NCBI RefSeq assembly: GCF_011764545.1
Contig: NZ_AP022870.1
Coordinates: 2,712,001-2,776,000, forward strand
From: Phytohabitans flavus
GTDB lineage: Bacteria > Actinomycetota > Actinomycetes > Mycobacteriales > Micromonosporaceae
Direction of reading: 5' to 3'
Length of the DNA: 64,000 bases
Part shown: positions 38,201 to 44,863 of the stretch, piece by piece
Layout: each line of letters begins with the position of its first letter
Position numbering within the stretch: the stretch's first letter is position 1
The notes under the pieces: model-generated
The model's input: the letters and a program-made list of their open reading frames with translations, nothing else
Databases searched by the model: none
What the model was told of the DNA's origin: nothing
Program-made: the position numbers and the translations under genes

Positions 38201-38837
38201 GGCGGTCGAGCACGGGATGGTTCGTGGCGGCGAGCCATTCGACGATGTCCGACTCCAGCCGCTCGAGGGACGTGGCCTCGCGGCGTGCCGGCTCCCGCTC
38301 CTGCCGGGCCTCCTCCTCGCTCTGCCGGACCTGCTCGATCCGCCCCAGCCCGGCACGGATGTCCTCCGCGAGCCGGTCGATCTTGCGGTCCGTGACAACC
38401 TGCGCGGGATTGCGGGTCCGCGCCACAAGACCCTCGAACACCGGGATGAACCCGTCGATCTCCTCGGCGTCCCGGTTGTGCAGGCGGCCGTACTCGCCCG
38501 TCTCCCGGTTGCGCTCGACCGCGTCCCGCACCTCGGCCCGGACCCGGTCCCAGTCGCCGGTGGCGAACGACTTCTCGAACGTGTCCCGCACCCACTCGTC
38601 GCCCAGCAACCGCACCACGGCCTCGGGCTTGCCGTCGCAGTAGTCCGCCAGCGCCCGAGCGTAGACGCTGCGAAAGTCGGCCGGCGGCACGTCGCCCGCC
38701 AGACCGAGCTTCTTGAGCACGCCGACAACTTCGGGACTGCGAAGCGCGCGCTTCTTCGCCGGGCCGGCAGCCACCGTCAGGAGGGCACGCGCCACCGCCA
38801 GGATCGGATCGGTCACCCCTCCGGGATACCACGCCAT
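35271..38837 (-). CDS. NACHT-domain STAND NTPase with pentapeptide repeats and a propeller-like C-terminus
   Basis: An 1188-residue cytosolic protein. N-terminal helical region (1-190; charged coiled segment about 165-195). Residues ~195-300 look like a restriction-endonuclease-type alpha/beta fold (GWLVKAPV, RVVLIGVDGE, GVWLVARRRISTAAERAAEQDG). The NACHT domain is about 355-560: Walker A GEFGSGKS with Lys372, Walker B LLIFDGFDE (445-453) and the sensor-like LLSSRTEHF (481-489). A helical linker follows to ~780, pentapeptide-like repeats at about 785-840 (LAGADLRDTDLTEAGLAEVDL), then a beta-rich region to the end that may be a propeller sensor. STAND NTPases of this build include antiphage and signalling proteins. 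The start is uncertain: GTG at 38816 is possible. Confidence 0.88.
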   Translation of the reverse strand: MAWYPGGVTDPILAVARALLTVAAGPAKKRALRSPEVVGVLKKLGLAGDVPPADFRSVYARALADYCDGKPEAVVRLLGDEWVRDTFEKSFATGDWDRVRAEVRDAVERNRETGEYGRLHNRDAEEIDGFIPVFEGLVARTRNPAQVVTDRKIDRLAEDIRAGLGRIEQVRQSEEEARQEREPARREATSLERLESDIVEWLAATNHPVLDRLEVPGGQVGWLVKAPVTPGRFGRVVLIGVDGELLAGQVAWALAEKARQGAQGVWLVARRRISTAAERAAEQDGSVLCLTFDDLVDMAADFEPYVDWLDQEVERLGLPDRYVPLSCHRDDPDGTSSEYAWGSGGLDKYAERWLDDTAREHLSVLGEFGSGKSWFSLHLAWQLAKLWRAAREERRVRPRLPLLIPLRDYAKAADVAAVVSKFLFERNIALNERVFEYLNRTGRFLLIFDGFDEMAARVDRQTMVANFWELAKVTHPGTKVLLSSRTEHFPDADETRRLLSGEVHAAAAPPEGEKPRFDVVEISPLDDAQIDRMIRGRTADVEVIRLVTGDPGLRDLLRRPVMSDLVLTALPEIRAGGPVDLSHVYLYAIRHKLDEDIKAERTFTSRADKVYFLSELAWEMESTSTLSMHYREFPERLRAYFGAAVAAERDLDHWEHDMRAQTLLNRDAAGQYTPAHRSLLEWFVAYKFAAELGVLGGAFLDLLGTVSADGAPALWSTYFADRRPDGTLPPLSGFTTEAMPRLAETFGQTRVNPTVAGFLRSMVAAHPEGAERMLAIARATGPVGASAGVAGANCVMAAGLPGERLKLAGARLVGLVPPRGRLSLAGADLRDTDLTEAGLAEVDLRGACLVGARLDSPEILESPIGVDGVVVTEDGTIVADTDQALFAWDGGDLSGAPRQLATPRPGLVLAKSRTILALSGDRFYGGARYQAIVSAGTGQMTPVGPIRRAWPIRWQGVPAMLVGDPARLAVHRLPDLAVEAVLPFPPEKAGTLGIYHSMYGDTHGICNASMAGEDIVVDRYDEGSGRWEELARWRVPRGRTIFGRDTVWCSLDDRDTALLYDMAGVLIWRAEGIGARHGHGEGLALYAPGDTVLTFRERLIKGWPLRGGPPRWQVPLALGAYAYTSHPDGESFLYATNCGEIVRRRLDTGELMSRAILTSRLEGATFSRDCGLDAAALEVLEASGAILV

Positions 38838-38874
38838 CCACAGCGGACGGCCGCTGTCCCGCCGCCGTGTCGAA

Positions 38875-39160
38875 GTCGGCCTTCTGACATCGCCGCCGTT
38901 GTGACGGCGCCCCGCCTGCCGCCCACCGCCTTGTGTCCGTCAGCCCTCCGACATCGCCGCCGTTGCGACGGCGCGCAGTGTGCTGCCCGCCGCGTCTCTC
39001 AGCCCTCTGACATCAGGGCCGTCGTGACGGCGCACCGCGTGCTGCCCGCCGCCTCCGACATCGCGGCCGTTGTGACGGCGCACCGCGTGCTGCCCGCCGC
39101 TACAGCGAAGTCGGCCCCTCTGACATCGTGGCCAGCATGACGGCGCACCGCTTTCTGTAT
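38875..39160. repeat. Tandem degenerate repeat reaching into the histidine phosphatase start
   Basis: Five units with GACATCG(C/T)...GTGACGGCGCACCGC begin their GACATC at 38886, 38950, 39009, 39057 and 39122 (spacings 64, 59, 48 and 65). The last unit supplies the start codon and first codons of the gene at 39137. The array fills the gap between the divergent NACHT and phosphatase genes. Confidence 0.75.
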
Positions 39161-39742
39161 CTGGTCCGGCACGGCGACGCGGTGGACGATGGCGACCTGA
39201 GCGACGCCGGTCGCGAGCAGGCCACGCTGCTTGGGCGGCGACTCGCCCGGCTACCGATCGCGGCTGTCCATCATGGACCGCTGCCGCGCGCCGCACAGAC
39301 CGCCGCACTGATCGCCGATCATCTGCCGGGTGTCCCGGTGCGCAGCGCCGAGGAGGTAGGCGACTACGTGCCACCGGTGCCCGACCCGGCCGCGCTGCCC
39401 GAGCCGTACGCCCGCTTCCTCCTCGATGTGACTCCCGCCGAGTACAAGCGCGGCGCCGACCTGGCCGCCGCCGCGATAGCCCGGCATGCGGGCACAGAGG
39501 GCCGGTCCCACGAGCCGATCGTCACGCACAGCTTCACGGTCGCGTGGTTCGTGCGGCACTCGCTGGATGCTCCGGCCGCACGGTGGCTCGGCCTGAACGC
39601 GGCCAACACCGGCCTCACGACGATCCTCTACCGGCCGGAACGCCCACCCGCGCTGGTGGCATTCAACGACCTGAGCCACCTACCGGAGCGGCTCCGATGG
39701 ACCGGCTTCGCGCCGGAGGTTCGCGCTGCCTTCGGCGCCTGA
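39137..39742 (+). CDS. Histidine phosphatase family protein
   Basis: A 201-residue phosphatase of the phosphoglycerate-mutase-like superfamily. The catalytic RHG motif is in FLYLVRHGDAV, the second conserved Arg in LPRAAQTAAL, and the distal His in IVTHSFTVAWFVRH. The start codon ATG 39137 lies within the last unit of the upstream repeat array; an in-frame GTG at 39128 is possible. The substrate is unknown. Confidence 0.88.
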   Translation: MTAHRFLYLVRHGDAVDDGDLSDAGREQATLLGRRLARLPIAAVHHGPLPRAAQTAALIADHLPGVPVRSAEEVGDYVPPVPDPAALPEPYARFLLDVTPAEYKRGADLAAAAIARHAGTEGRSHEPIVTHSFTVAWFVRHSLDAPAARWLGLNAANTGLTTILYRPERPPALVAFNDLSHLPERLRWTGFAPEVRAAFGA

Positions 39743-39993
39743 CGCTCACCCTGCTCAGACCGCCATGAACATCGACGCCCACCATTTGCCGGTCGCGCAG
39801 CGGCGATTGCGTGGCCGCGTCCGGGCTGGACCCCACTGGCGCCGGGAGGCAGGTGCCCGCTCACCGTCCACATGCCCGGGGCGACGCGCCGCCCGGGCAC
39901 TATCCACATGCCCGCGGCCACGCGCCCCGGGCGCTATCCACACCTCGGGCTCCTGTGCGCACTCTTCCCGCTCGCCACCGCCGGTCGCCCGGC
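39743..39993. other. Non-coding stretch with two ~34-bp direct repeats
   Basis: No convincing gene. Near 39868-39948 a TCCACATGCCCG...CGCGCC(C/G)CGGGCGC unit occurs twice and begins a third time. It may be a decayed linker upstream of the CBM3 remnant. Confidence 0.5.
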
Positions 39994-40356
39994 GACGGCC
40001 CGATCCGCCCCGGCGCGCGCCTCACCAACTCCACCGCCACGCCGATCGCCCTGTCCCGGCTTAAGCTGCGGCACGGGGTTCACCCGCGACCGCGGCGCAC
40101 CCGCTCCACACCTGGGTCGGCTGCGACGCGGTGACCAGGTGCGTCGTGCCGCTGTCCACACCCGGCGGGGCGCCGACGCCTAACTTGAGGTCGGCTTCAC
40201 GAACGCGGCGGGCACGCTCCACGGCTCGTCGGCGACCGGCCCGGTGCAGCTGCGGGTGGCCAAGCGCGACAACACGCATTCGCGGAGGGGAACGACTACA
40301 GCTGGACGCCCGAACGCGCCGTCGACGGCGTCCGGATCGGCGGCACCGAGCCCTGA
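39994..40356 (+). pseudogene. Decayed CBM3 (cellulose-binding) domain remnant
   Basis: Pieces of a CBM3 fold appear in order but in different frames: GPIRPGARLTNSTATPIALS then RLKLRHG from 39994, FTRDRGAPAP next, then ADA-stop-LEVGFTNAAGTL (a TAA where Tyr is expected), SSATGPVQLRVAKRDN, and finally NDYSWTPERAVDGVRIGGTEP with a stop at 40354-40356. Several frameshifts and the stop mean it cannot be translated. CBM3 modules normally sit on secreted cellulases, so this is probably the 3' relic of a lost cellulase gene. The loss of frame here exceeds the single-base pattern seen elsewhere. Confidence 0.75.
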
Positions 40357-40413
40357 CCGCGGTCACCCGTGTTGAGGTGAGTAAATGAAAGGTGCCTGTG
40401 GTGTGATTGCAGC

Positions 40414-40962
40414 GTGACGGCTCCAGCCTGGTACCAGGTGGCCGCCGAGCAGGCCGGCGACGGTTCGCTGTTCGCCGCGACCGTGCTCGTCCTGGCCACG
40501 ATGACGACCGGCGTCGTGACCGGCGTCTTCGGCCTGTACGCGAACACGATCATGCCGGGATTGGGCAAAACGGACGATCGTACCTTCGTCGGCGCGTTCC
40601 AGCAGATCGACCGGGCGATCATCAACCCGCTGTTCATGGCGTTCTTCTTCGGGGCGCTCATCCTCACCGGGCTGGCCGGCGCGCTGCATCTCGGCGACGC
40701 CGGCCGCCGGGCACTGCCGTGGATCGCGATCGCCTTCGGGCTGTACCTGATCGTCGTGATCATCACGATCGCGGTGAACGTGCCGCTCAACGACGCCATC
40801 AAGTCGGCCGGCGACCCCGACCGGATCAACGACCTTGCACAGGTGCGCCGCGACTTCAACGAGGACCGCTGGCGGGCGTTCAACTGGGTGAGGGTGGTGC
40901 TGAGTACGAGTTCGTTCGCGCTGCTGTGCGTCGCACTGCTCCAGCACGGACGGCAGGGTTAG
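40414..40962 (+). CDS. DUF1772 (anthrone-oxygenase-like) membrane protein
   Basis: A 182-residue protein with a GTG start and four membrane segments (about 20-48, 70-92, 98-122, 158-178). The conserved DUF1772 pattern is visible: GVFGLYANTIMPGL, FQQIDRAIINPLFMAFF, VPLNDAI and RRDFNEDRWRAFNWVR. Some family members are anthrone oxygenases in polyketide pathways, but most bacterial copies have no known role. It stands alone. Confidence 0.85.
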   Translation: MTAPAWYQVAAEQAGDGSLFAATVLVLATMTTGVVTGVFGLYANTIMPGLGKTDDRTFVGAFQQIDRAIINPLFMAFFFGALILTGLAGALHLGDAGRRALPWIAIAFGLYLIVVIITIAVNVPLNDAIKSAGDPDRINDLAQVRRDFNEDRWRAFNWVRVVLSTSSFALLCVALLQHGRQG

Positions 40963-41056
40963 GCGCGTCGCGGTGCCCTGCGTCGCGCCGCTTTGGCACG
41001 GCCGGCACACGGACGTCCGGTGTCCCTGCCGCTCTGGCACGGCAGGAGCGCGGGCG

Positions 41057-41392
41057 TCAGGCGTCCCGGCGGGTGTACTCCGCGGGGCCGAAAAATACCA
41101 GCACCGTCAGGTCTTCGGTGATGTCGGTGAAGCGGTGCTCCTCGCCCGCCGGCACGAACACCACCGATCCCGGCCCCACGTCCACCGTTCCTGACTCTGC
41201 GGTCAGCCGGGCGCGGCCGGCGGCGACCACGTACACCTCGTCCTCGGTGTGTGGGCTCTGGGTGTCCTCGCCGCCCACCGGAATGCAGTATGTGCCGACG
41301 CTCAGGTCGGGCACGCGCAACTCCTCGGTGTACCGCCGTCCCTCCCCCGGGTCGGGTGGCGCGAATCGGCCGGCGCTCGACAACACCTGCAT
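41057..41392 (-). CDS. Small cupin-domain protein
   Basis: A 111-residue single cupin barrel. Metal ligands fit the two cupin motifs: the first includes SPHTEDEVYVVAAGRARL (His, Glu) and the second GPGSVVFVPAGEEHRF (terminal His). It could be an isomerase, dioxygenase or sensor; this is not decided. It is convergent with the DUF1772 gene and divergent from the acetyltransferase gene. Confidence 0.88.
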   Translation of the reverse strand: MQVLSSAGRFAPPDPGEGRRYTEELRVPDLSVGTYCIPVGGEDTQSPHTEDEVYVVAAGRARLTAESGTVDVGPGSVVFVPAGEEHRFTDITEDLTVLVFFGPAEYTRRDA

Positions 41393-41441
41393 GGGCCGAG
41401 GTTAGCGGAATTGAGTCGCGGACCAGGCGGGTGTCCGGGCT

Positions 41442-41948
41442 ATGGTCGGTGCCGTGGTCGAGTTGGTCGAGGTGGGTCCGGACGACTGGCGGCTCTGGCG
41501 CGAGCTGCGGCACAAGGCGCTCGGCGAGGCGTCGTACGCGTTCAAGAGCACCCTCGCCGAGTGGCAGGGTGACGGCGACCGTGAGCAGCGGTGGCGCGAC
41601 CGCCTGGCGATTCCCGGCTCGTACAACCTGGTCGGCGTCGTCGACGGGCGGCCGGTGGGCATGGCCAGCGGCTATCCAGAGGACGACCCGGAGGTCGTGT
41701 GGCTGCATTCGATGTGGGTCGACCCGGCCGCGCGCGGCGTGGGCGTCGGCGATCGCCTCATCGCCGCGATAGTTGAGTGGGCGGCCAAGTCCGGCGCGCG
41801 GAAGATGATGCTCGGCGTGGTGGAGGGCAACACCAACGCCGAGGCGCTCTACGTCCGCCAGGGCTTCGCGTACACCGGTGAGGTCAACGGAATGATGCCG
41901 GACGGTGTACGGCGGGACCTGGCGATGGCCCGGACGCTCAACGCCTAG
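41442..41948 (+). CDS. GNAT-family N-acetyltransferase
   Basis: A 168-residue acetyltransferase. The acetyl-CoA loop is ARGVGVGDRL (motif A), preceded by the beta strand VVWLHSMWVDP and followed by GVVEGNTNAEALYVRQGFAYTGE (motif B). The N-terminal VELVEVGPDDWRLWRELRHKAL is typical. The substrate is unknown. Ten bases separate it from the methyltransferase gene, probably one transcript. Confidence 0.92.
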   Translation: MVGAVVELVEVGPDDWRLWRELRHKALGEASYAFKSTLAEWQGDGDREQRWRDRLAIPGSYNLVGVVDGRPVGMASGYPEDDPEVVWLHSMWVDPAARGVGVGDRLIAAIVEWAAKSGARKMMLGVVEGNTNAEALYVRQGFAYTGEVNGMMPDGVRRDLAMARTLNA

Positions 41949-41958
41949 GGTGGACGTC

Positions 41959-42755
41959 GTGACACGCGAGGTGTGGGCGCGCGGAGACGCGTACGAGGCG
42001 TATGTCGGGCGGTGGAGCCGGCGGGTGGCGGCCCAGTTCGTGCGGTGGCTGGATGTGCCGGCCGGCCGCCGCTGGCTGGACGTGGGGTGCGGCACGGGGG
42101 CACTCAGCGCAACTGTGCTGACACTCACCGACCCGGCCGAGGTGACCGGGGTCGACCCCTCGGACGGATTCCTGGCCACGGCCCACGCGCAGGTCGCCGA
42201 CCCGCGCGTGTCCCTTATGGCCGGTGACGCGCGGGCGTTGCCGCTGCCGCCCGCCCGCTTCGACGCGGTGGTGAGCGGGCTGGCGCTCAACTTCGTACCC
42301 GAGCCGGCGCAGGCGGCCGCCGAGTGCGCCCGGGTCGCCGCACCAGGCGCGGTCGTCGCCGCGTACGTGTGGGACTACGCCGAGGGCATGGAGCTGATGC
42401 GCCAGTTCTGGGACGCCGCGGCCGCCCTCGACGCGGCGAGTGTCGAGCTCGACGAGGGGCGCCGCTTCCCGATCTGCCGACCGGGCCCGCTGCGGGCACT
42501 GTGGACGGACGCGGGTCTGGCTGACGTGTCCGTCGAGGCAATCGACATCCCGACGGTGTTCATCAGCTTCGAGGACTACTGGGAGCCGTTCCTGGGCGGG
42601 CAGGGGCCGCGCCCGCGTACGCGGTGTCGCTCGGCGAGGAGCGCCGCGCCGCGGTGCGCGACCTGCTGCGCGACCGCCTACCGTCCAACCCGGACGGTGC
42701 CATCGTGCTCTCCGCCCGCGCGTGGGCGGTCCGCGGTCACGTCCCCTCCGCCTGA
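41959..42755 (+). pseudogene. Class I SAM-dependent methyltransferase, frameshifted as sequenced
   Basis: The SAM-binding fold is intact: WLDVGCGTGALSATVL (motif I), VTGVDPSDGFL (motif II), AGDARALPLPPARFDAVVSG and LNFVPEPAQAAAECARVAAPG. The frame is lost at 42603-42612 after EPFLGGQGP. The next frame encodes AYAVSLGEERRAAVRDLL ... LSARAWAVRGHVPSA and stops at 42753-42755. One inserted base repairs it to ~265 residues. The likely start is GTG 41959, preceded by GGTGGA; GTG 41950 is possible. The substrate is unknown. Confidence 0.85.
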
Positions 42756-42759
42756 CCGG

Positions 42760-43055
42760 TCGCTCAGCCCTCCGCCTTCCTGGCCGGTCGGCGTGCCCGC
42801 GTTGTCGCCCAGCGCCACACCCTTGCTGGTCGGTTGGTGTTACGCCTCACTGGTCGCACAGCGCCGTGCCCGGCTGGTCGGTCGGTTTTCCACCTGACTA
42901 GGCGCTCAGCGCCGTCCCTGGCTGGTGGGTCGGTTTTCCGCCTGATTGGGCGCTCAGCGCCCAGCCTGACTGGTCGGTCGGTGCCCGCCTGACTGGGCGC
43001 TCAGCGCCGTGCCTGAGGTGTCGCTTTGCGCGGTGCCTGACTCGGCGCTCAGGGC
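42760..43055. repeat. Degenerate ~48-bp tandem repeat running into the DUF998 gene
   Basis: About six units of the type GGTCGGTTTTCCGCCTGACT followed by GGGCGCTCAGCGCCGTGCCTG fill the gap. They continue into the last ~100 bases of the convergent DUF998 gene, whose C-terminal tail (ALSAESGTAQSD, TSGTALSAQSGG) is the translated repeat. Confidence 0.75.
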
Positions 43056-43661
43056 GGCGGCACGCTGGAGCGCGACCGCCGCGAGGAAGCCGAACGAGAT
43101 CGCCGACCCGGCCACCAGGCGAAGGCTCAGGCTGTCGAGGTGGGGCCAGGCGGCAACGATGAGGTACGCCAGCGGAGCCAGCAGGCACGCGACGGCCCAC
43201 CTACGCCGGCCCTCGGCGACGAACCGCCGCCGGAGCACGAAACACACGGCCAGCCAGGAGGCAGCCGTCGCCGCGAACCCGACCTCGTGCAGCGCGCCGT
43301 GCCAGCTGATCCGCTCCGGCGCTCCCTCCGGTGCCCCGGGCGGGAAGCCGGCCCCCGCGTCGGTCACGAAAACGCCGGCCAGGATCAGCCCGATCCCGTT
43401 GACCGCCACGAGTACCGGCCCCCAGGTACCCGCCCGGCCGGGGCGCAGCACCCGTCGCAGGCCGGCGGCGCAGGCCAGCAGCAGGGCGCCACTCGCCACG
43501 AACGTGGCGATTTGGACCCAGCCCAGGTCGCCGAGGCTCAGCAGGCTGATCGGGTGGCGGGCGGGGTCGTAGCCGTCCCGGGTCAGCGCCTGCACCAGCC
43601 AGGAGCCAAGGAACACCGGCCCGGCGAGCACTCCGCACCACAACAGCGAACGCGTCGACAT
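42954..43661 (-). CDS. DUF998 family membrane protein with repeat-derived tail
   Basis: A 235-residue protein with six membrane helices (first about 8-26; motifs LTRDGYDPARHPISLLSLG and WHGALHEVGFAATAASWLAVCFVL are DUF998 hallmarks). The fold ends near residue 200. The last ~33 residues are Ser/Gly/Ala-rich and are encoded by the minisatellite at 42760-43055. The original stop was probably near 43055. The function of DUF998 is unknown. Confidence 0.87.
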   Translation of the reverse strand: MSTRSLLWCGVLAGPVFLGSWLVQALTRDGYDPARHPISLLSLGDLGWVQIATFVASGALLLACAAGLRRVLRPGRAGTWGPVLVAVNGIGLILAGVFVTDAGAGFPPGAPEGAPERISWHGALHEVGFAATAASWLAVCFVLRRRFVAEGRRRWAVACLLAPLAYLIVAAWPHLDSLSLRLVAGSAISFGFLAAVALQRAAALSAESGTAQSDTSGTALSAQSGGHRPTSQAGR

Positions 43662-43742
43662 CGCGCGCTCCTCTCCGCTCGGGCGCCCCGTCCTGAGGCG
43701 CCGCTCAGCGGGGACGTCGGAGCGGAGGTACGCGAACGGACA

Positions 43743-44645
43743 TCAGAGGCCGCGGGCGCGCAAATCCTCGACAAGCTGGCCGGTGACCGGCACGTCGATT
43801 CCGTAGCGGGTCGCGGCGCGGAGCACCGCCCCGCCGATCGCGTCGACCTCGGCCGGGCGCCCGGCCTCGACGTCGCGCAGCATAGAAGACTTCATGACCG
43901 CCGGGACCCGGTCGAAGAGGCCGATCACCGCACCGGTGTCCACAGTGGCCCCGGCGGCCCGCGCCACCGCCACCACCTCGTCCGCGACAGCCTCCAGGTC
44001 GGCGCGGCGCTTCTCGCGTACCTCGCCGGCGGTCGCGCCGTACGCCGTAGTGAGCAGCGCCAGTGGCGCCAGGAAAGCGAGCTTGTTCCAGAGCAGGGCG
44101 GCCTCGAAGTCACGCACGGAGGCGTCGATACCGGCCGCGCGCAGCTGGACGGCGAAGTTTTCCAGCTGTGTCCGCTGTGTCTGGTCGCCGGCTACGTCGA
44201 CCTCGCAGAACGGGCTCGTGTGCACAATCCTCCCGGCCGCCACACGAGTCGACTCGACCCGAATCGCACCGGCGGCCACCTACGCGGCCGGGAACGACCT
44301 GCGCAGGACCGTCATGTGGTCGACGCCGTTGAGCAGTGGCAGCAACAGGCTGTCGCCGAGCACCTGCGCCGGTACGCAATCGAGGGCCGCGCCGAGCGTG
44401 GTCGCCTTGACAGCGACCACGCACACGTCGACTGGCGAGGCCAGCCGCGGCACGGCGGCGGCTGGCACGTGGAAGTCGCCGTACTGGACGCTGGACACGT
44501 CCAGACCACTGGCGGTCAGCGCGGCCACGGTATCCGGCCGCGCCACGTACACCACGGGGTGACCGGCTCGGGTCAGCAGGGCGCCGACCAGACCGCCGAC
44601 GCCACCCGGCCCGACTACCGCCACGCTCCACGGCGACTCCGTCAC
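43743..44645 (-). pseudogene. Ketopantoate reductase family protein interrupted by an in-frame amber codon
   Basis: The N-terminal Rossmann domain (VAVVGPGGVGGLVGALL, AVKATTLGAAL, LLLPLLNGVDHM) and C-terminal helical domain (AAGAIRVES, LWNKLAFLAPLALLTTAYG, SSMLRDVEAGRPAEVDAIGG) are in one frame. They are split by TAG at 44280-44282, where a Tyr or His codon is expected (FPAA-stop-VAAGAIR). One base change (TAC to TAG) explains it. 2-Dehydropantoate reductases use NADPH in pantothenate synthesis, but this family is broad and many members are secondary. It may make two peptides, or the stop may be an error. Confidence 0.82.
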
Positions 44646-44672
44646 GTGTCCTCCGTCAAGCCGCGAACGGTG

Positions 44673-44795
44673 TCAGCCCTGGCGGCCGGCGAACCGCGGG
44701 TTGACCCGGTTGACCACACGCACCCGGCCGCCGCGGCGAACCACCACCGCGCCAGGCTTGCGGGCCAGCGAACGTAGCGAACTACGAACCTTCAT
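44673..44795 (-). CDS. rpmJ: Ribosomal protein L36 paralogue, cysteine-free (zinc-independent) type
   Basis: A 40-residue protein starting [15 protein letters not shown] and ending NPRFAGRQG, the pattern of the second L36 type (YkgO-like). The usual C-x2-C ... C ... H zinc ligands are all absent. In many bacteria this paralogue replaces zinc-binding L36 under zinc starvation, usually under Zur control; no clear Zur box was seen here. The start is the second of two adjacent ATG codons, spaced better from AGGGGA. It lies between the ketopantoate reductase and flavoprotein genes on the same strand. Confidence 0.85.
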   Translation of the reverse strand: MKVRSSLRSLARKPGAVVVRRGGRVRVVNRVNPRFAGRQG

Positions 44796-44863
44796 CATGG
44801 TCCCCTTTCCGATCCGCGTCGACCTTGCGGTCGGCGCCGGGATACGGAACGTTGAGGGCCCCG

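Noticed and set aside
35271..38837. TIR or caspase-like protease effector on the NACHT protein
   Set aside because: No TIR or His/Cys protease motif was found in the N-terminal region; only a nuclease-like fold pattern is arguable.
38875..39160. CRISPR-like array
   Set aside because: Repeat units vary in length and sequence and there are no constant repeats with unique spacers.
39743..40356. Intact hypothetical genes in the 0.6-kb gap after the histidine phosphatase
   Set aside because: Each open frame covers only part of the CBM3 similarity and carries no ribosome site; the pieces in three frames fit one decayed gene better.
42756..42953. Reading through the methyltransferase shifted frame to 42897 as a longer protein
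   Set aside because: After the frameshift the protein loses family features and runs into repeat DNA, while the other frame gives a normal C-terminus ending at 42755.
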